From Streptomyces maremycinicus (GTDB taxonomy: Bacteria > Actinomycetota > Actinomycetes > Streptomycetales > Streptomycetaceae), in assembly GCF_001184025.1 (NCBI RefSeq), contig NZ_BBYG01000018.1:62001-126000 (forward strand): a stretch of 64,000 bases of DNA, read 5' to 3'. The position numbers were made by a program, and so were the translations under genes. Below are positions 1 to 9,150 of this stretch, piece by piece (positions within the stretch are counted from its first letter, which is position 1; each line of letters starts with the position of its first letter). The notes below the pieces were generated by a model. It had not been told where the DNA came from. It did not search any database and saw only the letters and a list, made by a program, of their open reading frames with translations.

Positions 1-1037
1 GCGCCTCGGGCGCGGCCCCTTCCCCCGTGGGCCGCTCCGAGGACGTGACGCGGGCCGCCGAGGAGGCCGCCGCGGACGGCAAGTCGCCGATGGAGGCCGC
101 CGAGCGCGCCGTCAGCCGCAGCGGGGACCGCTGGGCGGCCGTCTACTCCGAGGGCGAGTACGAGGACTTCGAGGAGTCCCTCGACGGCAGGTACACCGGC
201 GTCGGCCTGGAGGCGCGGGGCGACCGGGACGGCCGGATCGAGGTGACCAAGGTGCAGCCGGGTTCGCCCGCGGCCGTCGCCGGGGTCCGCGCGGGCGACC
301 GGCTGCGCAGCGTCGACGGACGGTCCGTGGCAGGGCTCCCGGTCACCGACGTCGTCTCCTTACTGCGCGGTGACACCAAGGGCGCGACCGCCGGCAGCAG
401 CGTCCGTCTCGGCCTGGAGCGCGGCACGCGCGCGTGGACCGAGACCCTGCGCCGGGCGCTCCTGTCCACGGACTCCGTCACCGTCCACCGGCTGTCCGAC
501 GACACCACCGTGATCACCGTCGCCGCGTTCACCAAGGGGGTCGGTGACAGTGTGCGCAGCGCCGTCCGCCGGACCCCGGCCGGCGCCGGGATCGTCCTCG
601 ACCTGCGGGGCAACTCCGGCGGCCTGGTCACCGAGGCCGTCTCCACCGCCTCCGCCTTCCTCGACGGCGGCCTCGTCGCCACCTACGACGTCGACGGCGA
701 CCAGCGCGCCCTGCACGCAGAGGGCGGCGGCGACACCACCAGCCCCCTGGTCGCCCTCGTCGACGGCGGCACGATGAGCGCCGCCGAGCTGCTCACCGGC
801 GCCCTCCAGGACCGTGGCCGCGCGGTCGTCGTGGGCTCCCGCACCTTCGGCAAGGGCTCGGTCCAGATGCCGAGCCGGCTGCCCGACGGCTCCGTCGCCG
901 AGCTGACCGTCGGGCACTACCGCACCCCCTCCGGGCACGGGGTCGACGGCCGGGGCATCACCCCCGACCTGGAGGCGGACGACGGGGCGCTGGAGCGGGC
1001 CGAGACCGTGCTGAGCGGCCTCGGGGACGTCCCCTGA
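1..1037 (+). CDS. S41 family carboxyl-terminal processing peptidase (5' end outside the window)
   Basis: The reading frame is open to the left edge, so the N-terminus (probably with a signal or membrane anchor) is missing. A PDZ domain is visible (YTGVGLE... VQPGSPAAVAGVRAGDRL) and is followed by the S41 catalytic domain. The Ser-Lys dyad is recognisable: Ser in GGTMSAAELL and Lys in TFGKGSVQ. Proteins of this family are envelope proteases that trim or degrade exported proteins from the C-terminus. The gene lies about 95 bp upstream of smpB; in actinobacteria a CtpA-like protease commonly lies between ftsEX and smpB. A TTA leucine codon at 360-362 is unusual, because in Streptomyces TTA needs the developmentally regulated bldA tRNA. 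The family call is firm; the substrate is unknown. Confidence 0.93.
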   Translation, partial: ASGAAPSPVGRSEDVTRAAEEAAADGKSPMEAAERAVSRSGDRWAAVYSEGEYEDFEESLDGRYTGVGLEARGDRDGRIEVTKVQPGSPAAVAGVRAGDRLRSVDGRSVAGLPVTDVVSLLRGDTKGATAGSSVRLGLERGTRAWTETLRRALLSTDSVTVHRLSDDTTVITVAAFTKGVGDSVRSAVRRTPAGAGIVLDLRGNSGGLVTEAVSTASAFLDGGLVATYDVDGDQRALHAEGGGDTTSPLVALVDGGTMSAAELLTGALQDRGRAVVVGSRTFGKGSVQMPSRLPDGSVAELTVGHYRTPSGHGVDGRGITPDLEADDGALERAETVLSGLGDVP

Positions 1038-1130
1038 GCGTGTCCTGAGCGAGCCCCGAGGGGGCGCGGTGCGGCCGCCGCGTAATCGGCTTTCCCTCGG
1101 CGGGCCTCGGGGTGCGAAAATGGCGGGACT

Positions 1131-1679
1131 ATGAGCAAGGGAATGTACGTACCGAAGGAGTCCCAGCCGAAGCAGGGCGGGGCGGCCGCGTCCGGCAAGG
1201 CCAAGGACGGCAAGCGCAAGATCGTCGCGCAGAACAAGAAGGCCCGGCACGACTACGCGATCGTCGACGTCTACGAGGCCGGCCTCGTCCTCACCGGCAC
1301 CGAGGTGAAGTCGCTGCGCGAGGGCCGCGCCTCGCTGACCGACGGCTTCGTCCAGATCGAGGGGAACGAGGCGTGGCTGCACGCCGCGCACATCCCCGAG
1401 TACTTCCAGGGCAGCTGGACGAACCACTCCGCGCGCCGCAAGCGCAAGCTGCTGCTGCACCGCGAGGAGATCGACAAGCTGGCGGTGAAGTCCGAGGAGA
1501 CGGGGCACACGATCGTGCCCCTGGCCATCTACTTCAAGGACGGCCGGGCGAAGGCCGAGATCGCGCTGGCGCGCGGCAAGAAGGAGTACGACAAGCGGCA
1601 GACCCTGCGCGAGCAGCAGGACCGCCGGGAGACGGAGCGGGTGATCGCCGCGGCGAAGCGGAGGCAGCGGCACGCCTAG
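1131..1679 (+). CDS. smpB: SsrA-binding protein SmpB
   Basis: SmpB binds tmRNA and delivers it to ribosomes stalled on broken mRNAs (trans-translation). The hallmark core is present: [12 protein letters not shown], then [17 protein letters not shown] and [20 protein letters not shown], ending in the basic tail KRRQRHA that mimics the codon-anticodon region. The protein is 182 aa, slightly longer than the usual 155-165 aa, because of a Lys/Gly-rich N-terminal stretch of about 30 residues. An internal ATG at 1143 is a possible alternative start. The ssrA gene follows immediately, the classical pairing. Confidence 0.97.
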   Translation: MSKGMYVPKESQPKQGGAAASGKAKDGKRKIVAQNKKARHDYAIVDVYEAGLVLTGTEVKSLREGRASLTDGFVQIEGNEAWLHAAHIPEYFQGSWTNHSARRKRKLLLHREEIDKLAVKSEETGHTIVPLAIYFKDGRAKAEIALARGKKEYDKRQTLREQQDRRETERVIAAAKRRQRHA

Positions 1680-1792
1680 CCGCCCCGCGCGCGGCCGCCG
1701 CGCCCGCCGCACCCGGGACCCCCGGGAATACAGTGGCATCGTCGTGCGTTGGTCACGTACGATGGCACCTGTGCCGCACAGCAGGCACGAAG

Positions 1793-1821
1793 CCCTCTCC
1801 GGAGGGGCCCTCTTCGGAGGG
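1793..1821 (+). terminator. Two tandem stem-loops between smpB and ssrA
   Basis: Two 5-bp stems of the same arms (CCCTC/GAGGG) lie side by side: 1793-1806 with loop TCCG and 1808-1821 with loop TTCG, a stable UUCG-type tetraloop. They sit between the smpB stop and the mature tmRNA 5' end. They could be a weak terminator for smpB or a processing signal for the tmRNA precursor. No clear T-tract follows. Confidence 0.45.
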
Positions 1822-1837
1822 ATTGAAAAATCAACAT

Positions 1838-2221
1838 GGGGATGATCGGTTTCGACAGCGACTGTTGAAGCAGGGGAAGCGTGTCGAGGAAGCGGCAATG
1901 ATCTCGTAAACCATATGTCGCAAAAAATAATCGCCAATACCAAGAGCGATTCCCAGTCCTACGCTCTCGCTGCCTAATAAGCAGTGATGTAGGACCCTAA
2001 AGGGTGTCAGCCCGGGAGTGTTCCCGGCCCGGATCCTGGCATAATCTAGGGAACTAAACCATTTGGCCCGGTCACGGGGTCGGATGGGAAATCAAACAGT
2101 GACTGGGCCCGTCGGCGACTTGTTCGCGTGATCACCGGGGCCGAGAAAATCACAGCGAACTGCACACGGAGAAGCCCTGATTCTGCACCGTTGGACGCGG
2201 GTTCGATTCCCGCCATCTCCA
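1838..2221 (+). ncRNA. ssrA: Transfer-messenger RNA (tmRNA, ssrA)
   Basis: The 5' end GGGGATGATCGGTTTCGACAG is typical of tmRNA. Its first seven bases pair with CATCTCC at 2214-2220, forming the tRNA-like acceptor stem. A T-arm with GGTTCGATTCC precedes the 3' end, and CCA is not encoded. The tag frame opens at 1933 and reads ANTKSDSQSYALAA, with stop codons at 1975-1980, so the degradation tag ends in the expected ALAA. With SmpB it rescues stalled ribosomes and marks the unfinished peptide for proteolysis. The ends are inferred from pairing and may be off by one or two bases. Confidence 0.95.
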
Positions 2222-2240
2222 CTCATCCCATGTGAACAGG

Positions 2241-2268
2241 AACCCCGTCGCTCCCGAGCGGCGGGGTT
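2241..2268 (+). terminator. Rho-independent terminator of ssrA
   Basis: A 13-bp stem (AACCCCGTCGCTC paired with GAGCGGCGGGGTT, one G-T wobble) has a two-base apparent loop and is followed by CTTGT. It starts 19 bp after the mature tmRNA end, so it should end the tmRNA transcript. Confidence 0.85.
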
Positions 2269-2310
2269 CTTGTCGTGTCGGCTGTACGACGTCGTGAAGA
2301 GGGAGGCCCG

Positions 2311-2673
2311 GTGGAAGACCCGCCGCACATCACGCTCCTGGGCGAATACCGTGCGCACCCTCTCCGCAGGGGTCTCTACGACGATTTCGCCCCGGACGAC
2401 TCCCGGGCCGCCCTCGGTCTGTCCGACGCACTGGTCGCCGACCTGTCCGCCTGGGCGAGGGGTATCGACGCGGCCATGAACACCTGGCTCGCCGACCGGG
2501 ACGACCTCCGCTGGGACGCCGCTTTCCTGCGCCTGCACGAGGAGGGCGAGACGCTCGCCGAACGCCTCGCCCGGGAACTCGCCCCCGGCCGGACCGTCGC
2601 CTACGAAGGCGTCCAGGGCGTGTCCTGCGCGCTGCTGGGGACCCGCCTCGGCAACCCGGTCAGCGTGGACTGA
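2311..2673 (+). CDS. Hypothetical protein, 120 aa
   Basis: I do not recognise this protein. The chosen GTG start at 2311 (VEDPPHITLLGEY...) has GGGAGG four to five bases upstream; an earlier in-frame start at 2275 would overlap the ssrA terminator. The product is acidic and soluble-looking, with alternating charged and Leu/Ala positions, and has no signal peptide or membrane segment. The 3' end overlaps the convergent LacI-type gene by 14 bp. Codon use is normal for the window, which supports translation. Confidence 0.7.
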   Translation: MEDPPHITLLGEYRAHPLRRGLYDDFAPDDSRAALGLSDALVADLSAWARGIDAAMNTWLADRDDLRWDAAFLRLHEEGETLAERLARELAPGRTVAYEGVQGVSCALLGTRLGNPVSVD

Positions 2674-3676
2674 CCGTCCGGGGCGCGGTGCTCGCCCGCA
2701 GGGTCAGCGCCGGCGGCAGCAGGGTCGCCTCGGGTACGGTCCCGCCGTCGAGCTTGCGCATCAGCAGCCCCACCGCCCGCTCACCCACCTCCGCCGACGG
2801 CAGTGCGACGGAGGTGACGGGCACGTGGAGCCCCGCGGCCAGCTCGTCCGGGCAGATCGCCGTGACCGACAGATCGGCGGGAACCCGCAAGCCCAGCTGC
2901 TCGAACGCGTCGATCAGGGGCTCCAGGACCGCCTCGTTGTGGACCACCACCCCCGTCAGCGCGGGTTGCTCGCGCAGGAGCCGCTCCGCCACCCGGCGGG
3001 CCGCGGCCGGTGTCGCCTCGCAGGGGTGGACCGCGGAGGCGAGCCCGGCGCGGTCGGCGGCCGCGGTGAATCCCTGGACCACGCGCTGCGCGAAGGCCGT
3101 TCCGCGCACGTACACCTCCGGCGGCGACCCGACCAGCCCCACCACCCGGTGCCCGAGCTGCGCCAGGTGCTCCACGCACCGCTCGCCCGCCGCCCGGAAG
3201 TCGAGGTCGATGCAGGTCAGCCCGTCGGCCTCGAGCGGGAAACCGATCATCACGGACGGCCGCTCCAGGGAGCGCAGCAACGACAGCCGTGGATCGTGGA
3301 GTTGGACGTCCATCAGGATCAGGGCGTCGACCAGGGCCGTGTCCGCGACCCGGCGCAGCCCCTCCTCGCCCTCCTCCTGGGTCAGCAGCAGTACGTCGTG
3401 GTCGTGCCGCCGGGCCGCCGTCACCACCGACACCACGAACTGCATGACGACCGGGACATGGATGCCGGCCCGCAGCGGCACGACGAGTGCCAGCACGTTG
3501 GAGCGGCTGCTGGCCAGGGCCCGGGCGCCCGCGTGCGGGCGGTAGCCGAGCGCGCGGGCGGCCTCCTCCACGCGCCGCCGGGTCTCGTCGGAGATCGGCC
3601 GCTTGCCGCTCAGCGCGTACGACACCGTGCTGGGGGAGACCCCGGCGTGCCGTGCCACATCGGTGATCTTCGCCAT
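2660..3676 (-). CDS. LacI family transcriptional regulator
   Basis: The 338-aa protein begins with a textbook LacI helix-turn-helix (ITDVARHAGVSPSTVSYALSG, residues 4-24) and hinge helix (RALGYRPHAGARALAS). A periplasmic-binding-protein-like sugar sensor domain follows. It is the last gene of a five-gene minus-strand operon and its ATG overlaps the alpha-xylosidase stop by 4 bp, so it is probably co-transcribed. The likely role is repression of this operon, released by a xylose-containing sugar. Two perfect palindromes of the LacI type lie upstream of the first gene (9127-9168) and are the probable targets. The inducer is inferred from the neighbours. Confidence 0.93.
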   Translation of the reverse strand: MAKITDVARHAGVSPSTVSYALSGKRPISDETRRRVEEAARALGYRPHAGARALASSRSNVLALVVPLRAGIHVPVVMQFVVSVVTAARRHDHDVLLLTQEEGEEGLRRVADTALVDALILMDVQLHDPRLSLLRSLERPSVMIGFPLEADGLTCIDLDFRAAGERCVEHLAQLGHRVVGLVGSPPEVYVRGTAFAQRVVQGFTAAADRAGLASAVHPCEATPAAARRVAERLLREQPALTGVVVHNEAVLEPLIDAFEQLGLRVPADLSVTAICPDELAAGLHVPVTSVALPSAEVGERAVGLLMRKLDGGTVPEATLLPPALTLRASTAPRTVSPR

Positions 3677-5946
3677 CAGACCCGCTCTCCCTCGTCCGGG
3701 GTCTCCAGGGTCAGGAATCCGGTGCCCGCCGCCGCCCGCGCGACCCGGTCCCCGGCCGCCAGCGCCCAGGGCGTCGAGGGGTCGCTCGCGGACGCCCGCA
3801 GGGTGTCCCCCTCCTGTACGACGGTGAAGGCCGCCTCGCCGACCCGTACCGTCACCTGGGCGCCGCGCTCCAGGCCATAGGCGCGCAGGGTGACCCCGTC
3901 GGCGTGCGGGTAGTCCGGCCGGTCGGCGCGGGCGCCGACCGGGAGCACCGCGCCCGGCCGCACCAGCAGCGGCAGGCCGAGGAACCCGTGGCGTTCCGCC
4001 ACCCAGCGCGGCCCGGTCACCGTCCGCCCGGTGAGGTAGTGGGTCCAGGTGCCCTCGGGGACGTAGTACGTCACGTCGCCCGCGTCGCTGAACACCGGCG
4101 CGACCAGCAAGTCCGGGCCGAGCATGTACTGCCGTTCGAGGTGGGCGCAGCCGGGGTCCGCCGGGAACTCCAGCACCATCGCCCGCATCACCGGGGTGCC
4201 CTCCTCGTGGGCGACGCGGGCGGCCTCGTACAGATAGGGCATGAGCCGCAGCTTCAGCCGGGTGAAGTGCCGGGCCACGTCGACCGACTCCTCGTCGAAC
4301 AGCCAGGGCACCCGGTAGGAGGAGCTGCCGTGCAGTCTGCTGTGCGAGGACAGCAGGCCGAAGGCCAGCCAGCGCTTGAACAGCGCCGGTGCCGGGGTGC
4401 CCTCGAAGCCGCCGATGTCGTGGCTCCAGAAGCCGAACCCGGACAGGCCCGACGACAGCCCGCCGCGCAGCGACTCCGCCATCGACGCGTAGGTCGCCTC
4501 GCAGTCGCCGCCCCAGTGCACCGGGAACCGCTGGCTGCCGGTGGTCGCCGACCGCGCGAAGACGACGGCCTCCTCCTCGCCCCGGTGCTCGCGCAGCACG
4601 TCGAAGACGGTGCGGTTGTAGAGGTACGTGTAGTAGTTGTGCATCCGCTCCGGGTCCGAGCCGTCGGACCAGGTCACGTCGAGCGGGACGCGCTCGCCGA
4701 AGTCGGTCTTGAAGCAGTCGACGCCCTGGGCGAGCAGCGCCTCCAGCTTGGCCGCGTACCAGTCGCGGGCGGCGGGACTGGTGAAGTCGACGAGGGCCAT
4801 GCCGGGTTGCCACAGGTCCCACTGCCAGACGCTCCCGTCCGGTCGCCTCAGCAGATGGCCGAGCTCCCTGCCCTCCGCGAAGAGCGGCGAGCGCTGGGCG
4901 ATGTACGGGTTGATCCACACGCTGACGTGCAGATCCCTCGCCTTCAGTCGGGTCAGCATGCCCTCCGGGTCGGGGAACACCCGGGGGTCCCAGCGGAAGT
5001 CGCACCAGTGGAACTCGCGCATCCAGAAGCAGTCGAAGTGGAAGACGGAGAGCGGGAGTCCGCGCTCGCGCATGCCCTCGACGAAGGAGGTCACCGTCTC
5101 CTCGTCGTAGGAGGTGGTGAACGACGTCGACAGCCACAGGCCGAACGACCAGGCGGGCGGGAGGGCGGGGCGGCCGGTGAGGGCGGTGTACTTGCGGAGG
5201 ATGTCCTTCGGGGTGGGGCCGTGGATGACGTAGTACGTCAGCTCCTGGGTCTCGGCGCTGAACTGGACCCGGGACACGGTCTCCGAGCCGACCTCGAAGG
5301 ACACCTTGCCCGGGTGGTCGACGAAGACTCCGTAGCCGGCGTCCGTGAGGTAGAACGGCACGTTCTTGTAGGCCTGTTCGGTCGCCGTGCCGCCGTCGGC
5401 GTTCCAGATGTCGACGACCTGGCCGTTCTTGACCAGCGGGCCGAAGCGTTCGCCGAGGCCGTAGACGCAGCTCCCCACCCCCAGGTCGAGCCGCTCGCGC
5501 AGGTAGTGGCCGCCGGTGGCCGCGTCCCGCAGGATGCCCATGTCCTTGGGGCCGCTGGAGGTGAGGGTGCGGCCGTGGGCGAGGAACTCCACGTGCCAGG
5601 GGCCGGAGCGGGCGACCCTCACGGAGAGCTCGCCGGAGGTCAGGGTCGCGTACGCGTCGTCGTGGGAGAGCAGGGGAGCGGTCTTCGCCCCGGTGAGGCC
5701 GAAGGACGGCTCGCGGGGCCGCTCGCCCGTGAAGTGGGTGAGGGTGAGGCCGACGACGTCGGGCATCGGGGTGTGGGCGGTGATCGTCATGACCGGTCCG
5801 GTCATCAGGTCGCCACGGCCGCGGACGGGCCGGGTCGGCGCGTGGATCTCCAGGACGCCGTCCGCCTCGACGACGTCGAGGACCTCGGCCGGGTGGGCCG
5901 CCGTGACGCCCTCGCGCAGCAGCCAGTAACCGTCGGTGAACTTCAT
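3676..5946 (-). CDS. yicI: Alpha-xylosidase (glycoside hydrolase family 31, YicI-like)
   Basis: The 756-aa length and layout match YicI: an N-terminal beta-sandwich, then a (beta/alpha)8 barrel with the GH31 motifs KTDFGER (nucleophile Asp about residue 415) and HWGGDC (acid/base Asp about residue 481), then C-terminal beta domains. The YicI-type KTDFGER motif favours alpha-xylosidase over alpha-glucosidase. There is no signal peptide, so it should act in the cytoplasm on imported alpha-xylosides such as isoprimeverose or xyloglucan fragments. It lies 30 bp downstream of the transporter genes and overlaps the LacI gene by 4 bp. Confidence 0.92.
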   Translation of the reverse strand: MKFTDGYWLLREGVTAAHPAEVLDVVEADGVLEIHAPTRPVRGRGDLMTGPVMTITAHTPMPDVVGLTLTHFTGERPREPSFGLTGAKTAPLLSHDDAYATLTSGELSVRVARSGPWHVEFLAHGRTLTSSGPKDMGILRDAATGGHYLRERLDLGVGSCVYGLGERFGPLVKNGQVVDIWNADGGTATEQAYKNVPFYLTDAGYGVFVDHPGKVSFEVGSETVSRVQFSAETQELTYYVIHGPTPKDILRKYTALTGRPALPPAWSFGLWLSTSFTTSYDEETVTSFVEGMRERGLPLSVFHFDCFWMREFHWCDFRWDPRVFPDPEGMLTRLKARDLHVSVWINPYIAQRSPLFAEGRELGHLLRRPDGSVWQWDLWQPGMALVDFTSPAARDWYAAKLEALLAQGVDCFKTDFGERVPLDVTWSDGSDPERMHNYYTYLYNRTVFDVLREHRGEEEAVVFARSATTGSQRFPVHWGGDCEATYASMAESLRGGLSSGLSGFGFWSHDIGGFEGTPAPALFKRWLAFGLLSSHSRLHGSSSYRVPWLFDEESVDVARHFTRLKLRLMPYLYEAARVAHEEGTPVMRAMVLEFPADPGCAHLERQYMLGPDLLVAPVFSDAGDVTYYVPEGTWTHYLTGRTVTGPRWVAERHGFLGLPLLVRPGAVLPVGARADRPDYPHADGVTLRAYGLERGAQVTVRVGEAAFTVVQEGDTLRASASDPSTPWALAAGDRVARAAAGTGFLTLETPDEGERV

Positions 5947-5975
5947 CGGTGGGGGTCCTTACTGCTCGGTCCGCA

Positions 5976-6806
5976 CTACTTCACGGCGCCCACGGCGATG
6001 CCGCGGGTGAGGGTCCGCTGGAAGACGAGGAAGAAGACGAGGGCCGGGAGCACGCCGAGGAGGGCGGCCGCGTCGGTCATCGTGGCGTCCATCAGGCGCT
6101 GCCCCTGGAGGACGCCGAGGGCCACCGACACGGTCTGGTTGTCGTTGGAGATCAGCATGACCAGCGGGAGCAGGAACTCGTTCCAGGTCCAGACGAAGAA
6201 GAAGACCAGCAGCACACCGAGGGTGGGGCGGCTGACCGGGACGACGATCCGCCACAGCACCTGCCAGGTGCCGGCGCCGTCGATCCGGGCCGCCTCGATG
6301 ATCTCGCGCGGGAACCGGCTCAGTACGGAGGAGAGCAGGTAGGTGCCGAAGGCCGCCTGGATCACCGTGAAGACGATGATCACACTGAGCCGGGTGTCGT
6401 AGAGGCCGGCCTGCTTGCTCAGGTAGTAGACCGGATAGACCAGCGCCTCCTGCGGAAGCATGTCGGCCAGCACGAAGAAGGCCAGGATCCAGGTCCGGCC
6501 CCTGATCCGCCCGATGCCGATCGCGTACGCGTTCAGCACCGACAGGACCACGGCCCCGACCGCCACCGAGCCGCTGATCAGGACCGAGTTCAGCAGCTTG
6601 CGGCTGTAGTCGACGCGCTCCCAGAAATCCCGCAGGCCGTCCAGGTACAGACCGTCGGGCAGGCTCAGCGGGCCGTCGCGCGAGTACTCCGCCGGGGATT
6701 TGACCGCGTTCACGGCGACGATCAGAAACGGGACGATCATGAAGAGGGCGGCCAGGCAGAGGGCCGCCAGGACCGGGTAGCGGCGCAGGGCCCGCACGGC
6801 CTTCAT
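5976..6806 (-). CDS. Carbohydrate ABC transporter permease (MalG-type)
   Basis: The 276-aa integral membrane protein has six predicted hydrophobic segments and the permease EAA loop (EAARIDGAGTWQVLWRIVVP) that contacts the ATPase. Its ATG overlaps the stop of the upstream permease by 4 bp, so the two form a heterodimeric channel. As usual for CUT1 sugar importers in Streptomyces, no ATPase gene is in the cluster; a shared MsiK-like ATPase encoded elsewhere is likely. The substrate is probably an alpha-xyloside because of the adjacent GH31 enzyme. Confidence 0.9.
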   Translation of the reverse strand: MKAVRALRRYPVLAALCLAALFMIVPFLIVAVNAVKSPAEYSRDGPLSLPDGLYLDGLRDFWERVDYSRKLLNSVLISGSVAVGAVVLSVLNAYAIGIGRIRGRTWILAFFVLADMLPQEALVYPVYYLSKQAGLYDTRLSVIIVFTVIQAAFGTYLLSSVLSRFPREIIEAARIDGAGTWQVLWRIVVPVSRPTLGVLLVFFFVWTWNEFLLPLVMLISNDNQTVSVALGVLQGQRLMDATMTDAAALLGVLPALVFFLVFQRTLTRGIAVGAVK

Positions 6807-7768
6807 GTCCGCAGTCCTTCCTCCGCGTCCTCCGCCCGGGTCTGAAGCCGCAGACCGACCAGGGAGAGGGCGAGGATGATCATGGTGAGCACGGTGCAGA
6901 TCGCCGCGCCGTAGCCCACCTGCGTCTTCTCGAAGAACGTGGCGAAGGAGAAGTACGAGGGCACGTTCGTCGCGCCGCCGGGGCCGCCCTTCGTCAGGAC
7001 GTACACCGCGCCGAACACCTTCAGCGCGGCGATCGTGCACCAGGTCAGCACGACGTACGTCTCCGGGCGGATCTGCGGCAGGGTGATGTGCAGGAAACGC
7101 CGCCACCAGCCGGCGCCGTCCAGCTCGGCCGCCTCGTACAGCTGCGGGTCGACGCGTTCCAGCCCCGCCATGAAGACGACCAGCGGGAAGCCGAGCTGCA
7201 CCCACACCATCACGCCCATGACGCTCCAGAGCGCCAGGTCGGGATCGCCGAGCCAGTCCTGTCGCCAGGAGCCGAGACCGACGGCCTGGAGGAGCGCGTT
7301 GAGCGAGCCGTCGTCGGGGGCGAGGATCCAGCTCCACACGATGCCGGCGACCGCGACGGGCAGCACCTGCGGGAGGTAGAAGCAGGCCCGCAGCACCGCC
7401 GCCGTCCGGCTGCCGAAGTGCTTGCCGACGTGGTCGAACAGGGCGGCCGCCAGGACCAGTCCGATCGCCGTGGGCAGCGCCGCCATCGCGACGACCATGA
7501 AGAGGCTGTGCCGGAAGCTCTCCCAGAACTCCGCGTCGCCCATCAGCTCGCGGTAGTTGGCCGCCCCGGTCCACTCGGGCCGGCCGACTCCCTGCCAGTC
7601 GGTGAGGCTCACCCCGGTGTTCATCAGGAACGGGACGACGACCACGGTGAGGAAGGCGAGGGCCCCCGGCAGCAGGAACAGGACGTAGGGGTCACGGGCG
7701 CGGCGCGGGCGGACCGCCCCGTCCCGCTTGCCGGTCACCCGCCCGCCGCGTTCGACGGTCACCGTCAT
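6803..7768 (-). CDS. Carbohydrate ABC transporter permease (MalF-type)
   Basis: The 321-aa protein has a basic cytoplasmic N-terminus, a first membrane segment (YVLFLLPGALAFLTVVVVPF) and five further hydrophobic segments, with the EAA loop AAELDGAGWWRRFLHITLP near residue 220. It overlaps the binding-protein gene upstream and the second permease downstream by 4 bp each, so translation is probably coupled. It is the partner of the MalG-type permease in a CUT1 importer. Confidence 0.9.
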   Translation of the reverse strand: MTVTVERGGRVTGKRDGAVRPRRARDPYVLFLLPGALAFLTVVVVPFLMNTGVSLTDWQGVGRPEWTGAANYRELMGDAEFWESFRHSLFMVVAMAALPTAIGLVLAAALFDHVGKHFGSRTAAVLRACFYLPQVLPVAVAGIVWSWILAPDDGSLNALLQAVGLGSWRQDWLGDPDLALWSVMGVMVWVQLGFPLVVFMAGLERVDPQLYEAAELDGAGWWRRFLHITLPQIRPETYVVLTWCTIAALKVFGAVYVLTKGGPGGATNVPSYFSFATFFEKTQVGYGAAICTVLTMIILALSLVGLRLQTRAEDAEEGLRT

Positions 7769-9078
7769 GTCTTCGGCACGCCCTTGTCGTACGCCTTGCG
7801 CAGCGCGTCCAGATAGCCGTCCGGCCCCTCGCTGCCGGTGATCAGCTTCTGGGTCTCCGAGACGAGGACGTCGTAGAGGCCGGGGGCCGGCCAGTCGGGG
7901 TAGAAGGCCAGGCCGTCGCGCCCGGACAGGGTGTCGAACTGGGCGATGAGCTCCTTGGACTTCGGGTCGGTGATGGCGGCGGTGTCCGCCGCGACCGGGA
8001 CGCCGCCCGTGTTGCCGAGCAGGTTCTGGATCTTCTTCGACATGGTGATGTCGATGAAGTCGTAGGCGAGTTCCTTGTTGCGGGCGCTCTCGGGGACCAC
8101 CCAGAGGTTGCCGCCGGAGCCCGGGGAGAGGTTCGCGCCGGGCCACAGGGTGGTGCCCCAGTCGAACGTGGCCTCGTCCTGGAAGCGGCCGTACCACCAG
8201 CTGCCGGAGAACAGGATCGGCGCCTTGCCCTGGAGGAAGGAGACGCCCGCGTCCTCGGCCTTGGCGCTGGTCGAGCTCTTGCCGATGTAGCCCTTCTTCA
8301 CCCAGTCGGCGAAGGTGTCCGCCGCGTATGTCCAGGCCGCGTCGTGGAAGTCGGGCTTCCCCCGGTACAGCTCGTAGGAGTCGACCCAGGAACGGTCCGC
8401 CTTCGACAGGGCCAGCTGGTAGACGTACTGCTGGGCGACGTACTCGGCGCCGGAGTTGGCGAGCGGGGTGACGTCGTTCCCGGCGAAGGTGTCCATCGCC
8501 GCGACCAGGTCGTCGAACGTCTTCGGTTCGGCGAGCCGGTACTTCGCGAACAGGTCCTTGTTGAAGTAGACCATCGTGTACTCGGCGTAGTTGGGCACCC
8601 CGTACCACTTGCCGGAGCCCATCACGCCGTTGGTGTCGTACCGGCTGGTGGTGCGCACGCCGGGGCTGAGCAGCTTGTCCCAGCCGCGCTTCGTCACCTC
8701 GGCGGACAGGTCGGTGAGCAGCCCCTGCCTGGAGAGCAGACCGGCCGTCGCGTTGCCCTTGTTGTACTCCAGGAGGTCGGGTGCGTCGGAGGAGTTGAGG
8801 ACCATGGGGGCGGTCTTCTGGATCTGGTCGAAGCTCTTCTCCTCGAACTCCACCTTCACGCCCGGGTGCTGGGCCTCGAACTCCTTGACCGCCGCCGTCC
8901 AGGCCACGCCCATCGCGCTGTTCGGTGCCTCGTAGTGCCACAGCCGCAGGGTCCTGGCGTCGGAGGTGCCGCCGCCGTCCGAGCCGCCGCAGGAGGTCAG
9001 GAGCAGTGAGCCGGCGAGGACCGCCGCCGCGCCCGCCGTCGCCCGTCGTGTCCTCACACGCCTTCGTGCCGTCAACAT
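7765..9078 (-). CDS. Sugar ABC transporter substrate-binding lipoprotein
   Basis: The 437-aa protein starts with an Arg-rich signal peptide and a lipobox (LLTSC, Cys30), so it should be anchored outside the membrane. The rest matches family-1 extracellular solute-binding proteins (LRLWHYEAPN..., VKVEFEEKSFDQIQKTAP, GVPVAADTAAI). It is the first gene of the operon and should capture the xylose-containing oligosaccharide and present it to the two permeases. The start is 49 bp from the nearer of two LacI-type palindromes. Confidence 0.92.
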   Translation of the reverse strand: MLTARRRVRTRRATAGAAAVLAGSLLLTSCGGSDGGGTSDARTLRLWHYEAPNSAMGVAWTAAVKEFEAQHPGVKVEFEEKSFDQIQKTAPMVLNSSDAPDLLEYNKGNATAGLLSRQGLLTDLSAEVTKRGWDKLLSPGVRTTSRYDTNGVMGSGKWYGVPNYAEYTMVYFNKDLFAKYRLAEPKTFDDLVAAMDTFAGNDVTPLANSGAEYVAQQYVYQLALSKADRSWVDSYELYRGKPDFHDAAWTYAADTFADWVKKGYIGKSSTSAKAEDAGVSFLQGKAPILFSGSWWYGRFQDEATFDWGTTLWPGANLSPGSGGNLWVVPESARNKELAYDFIDITMSKKIQNLLGNTGGVPVAADTAAITDPKSKELIAQFDTLSGRDGLAFYPDWPAPGLYDVLVSETQKLITGSEGPDGYLDALRKAYDKGVPKT

Positions 9079-9126
9079 CCTGTGCCTCCGGGGGAGTCGG
9101 ATGGATCCGAGAGCGTCACTGTGCGT

Positions 9127-9146
9127 CCATCGAATCGATTCGATGG
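9127..9146. promoter_or_regulatory. Candidate LacI-family operator O1
   Basis: CCATCGAATCGATTCGATGG is a perfect 20-bp palindrome centred on CG, the hallmark of LacI/GalR family operators. It lies 49 bp upstream of the binding-protein start, in the only promoter region of the operon that encodes a LacI regulator. Confidence 0.75.
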
Positions 9147-9150
9147 GTGA

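Noticed and set aside
360-1943. Long minus-strand reading frame opposite the S41 and smpB genes (527 codons)
   Set aside because: It is antisense to two clear genes, has no ribosome binding site and crosses ssrA; long antisense frames are expected at this G+C content.
1838-2673. Integrated element at the ssrA 3' end
   Set aside because: No integrase gene and no second copy of the ssrA 3' sequence were seen in the window.
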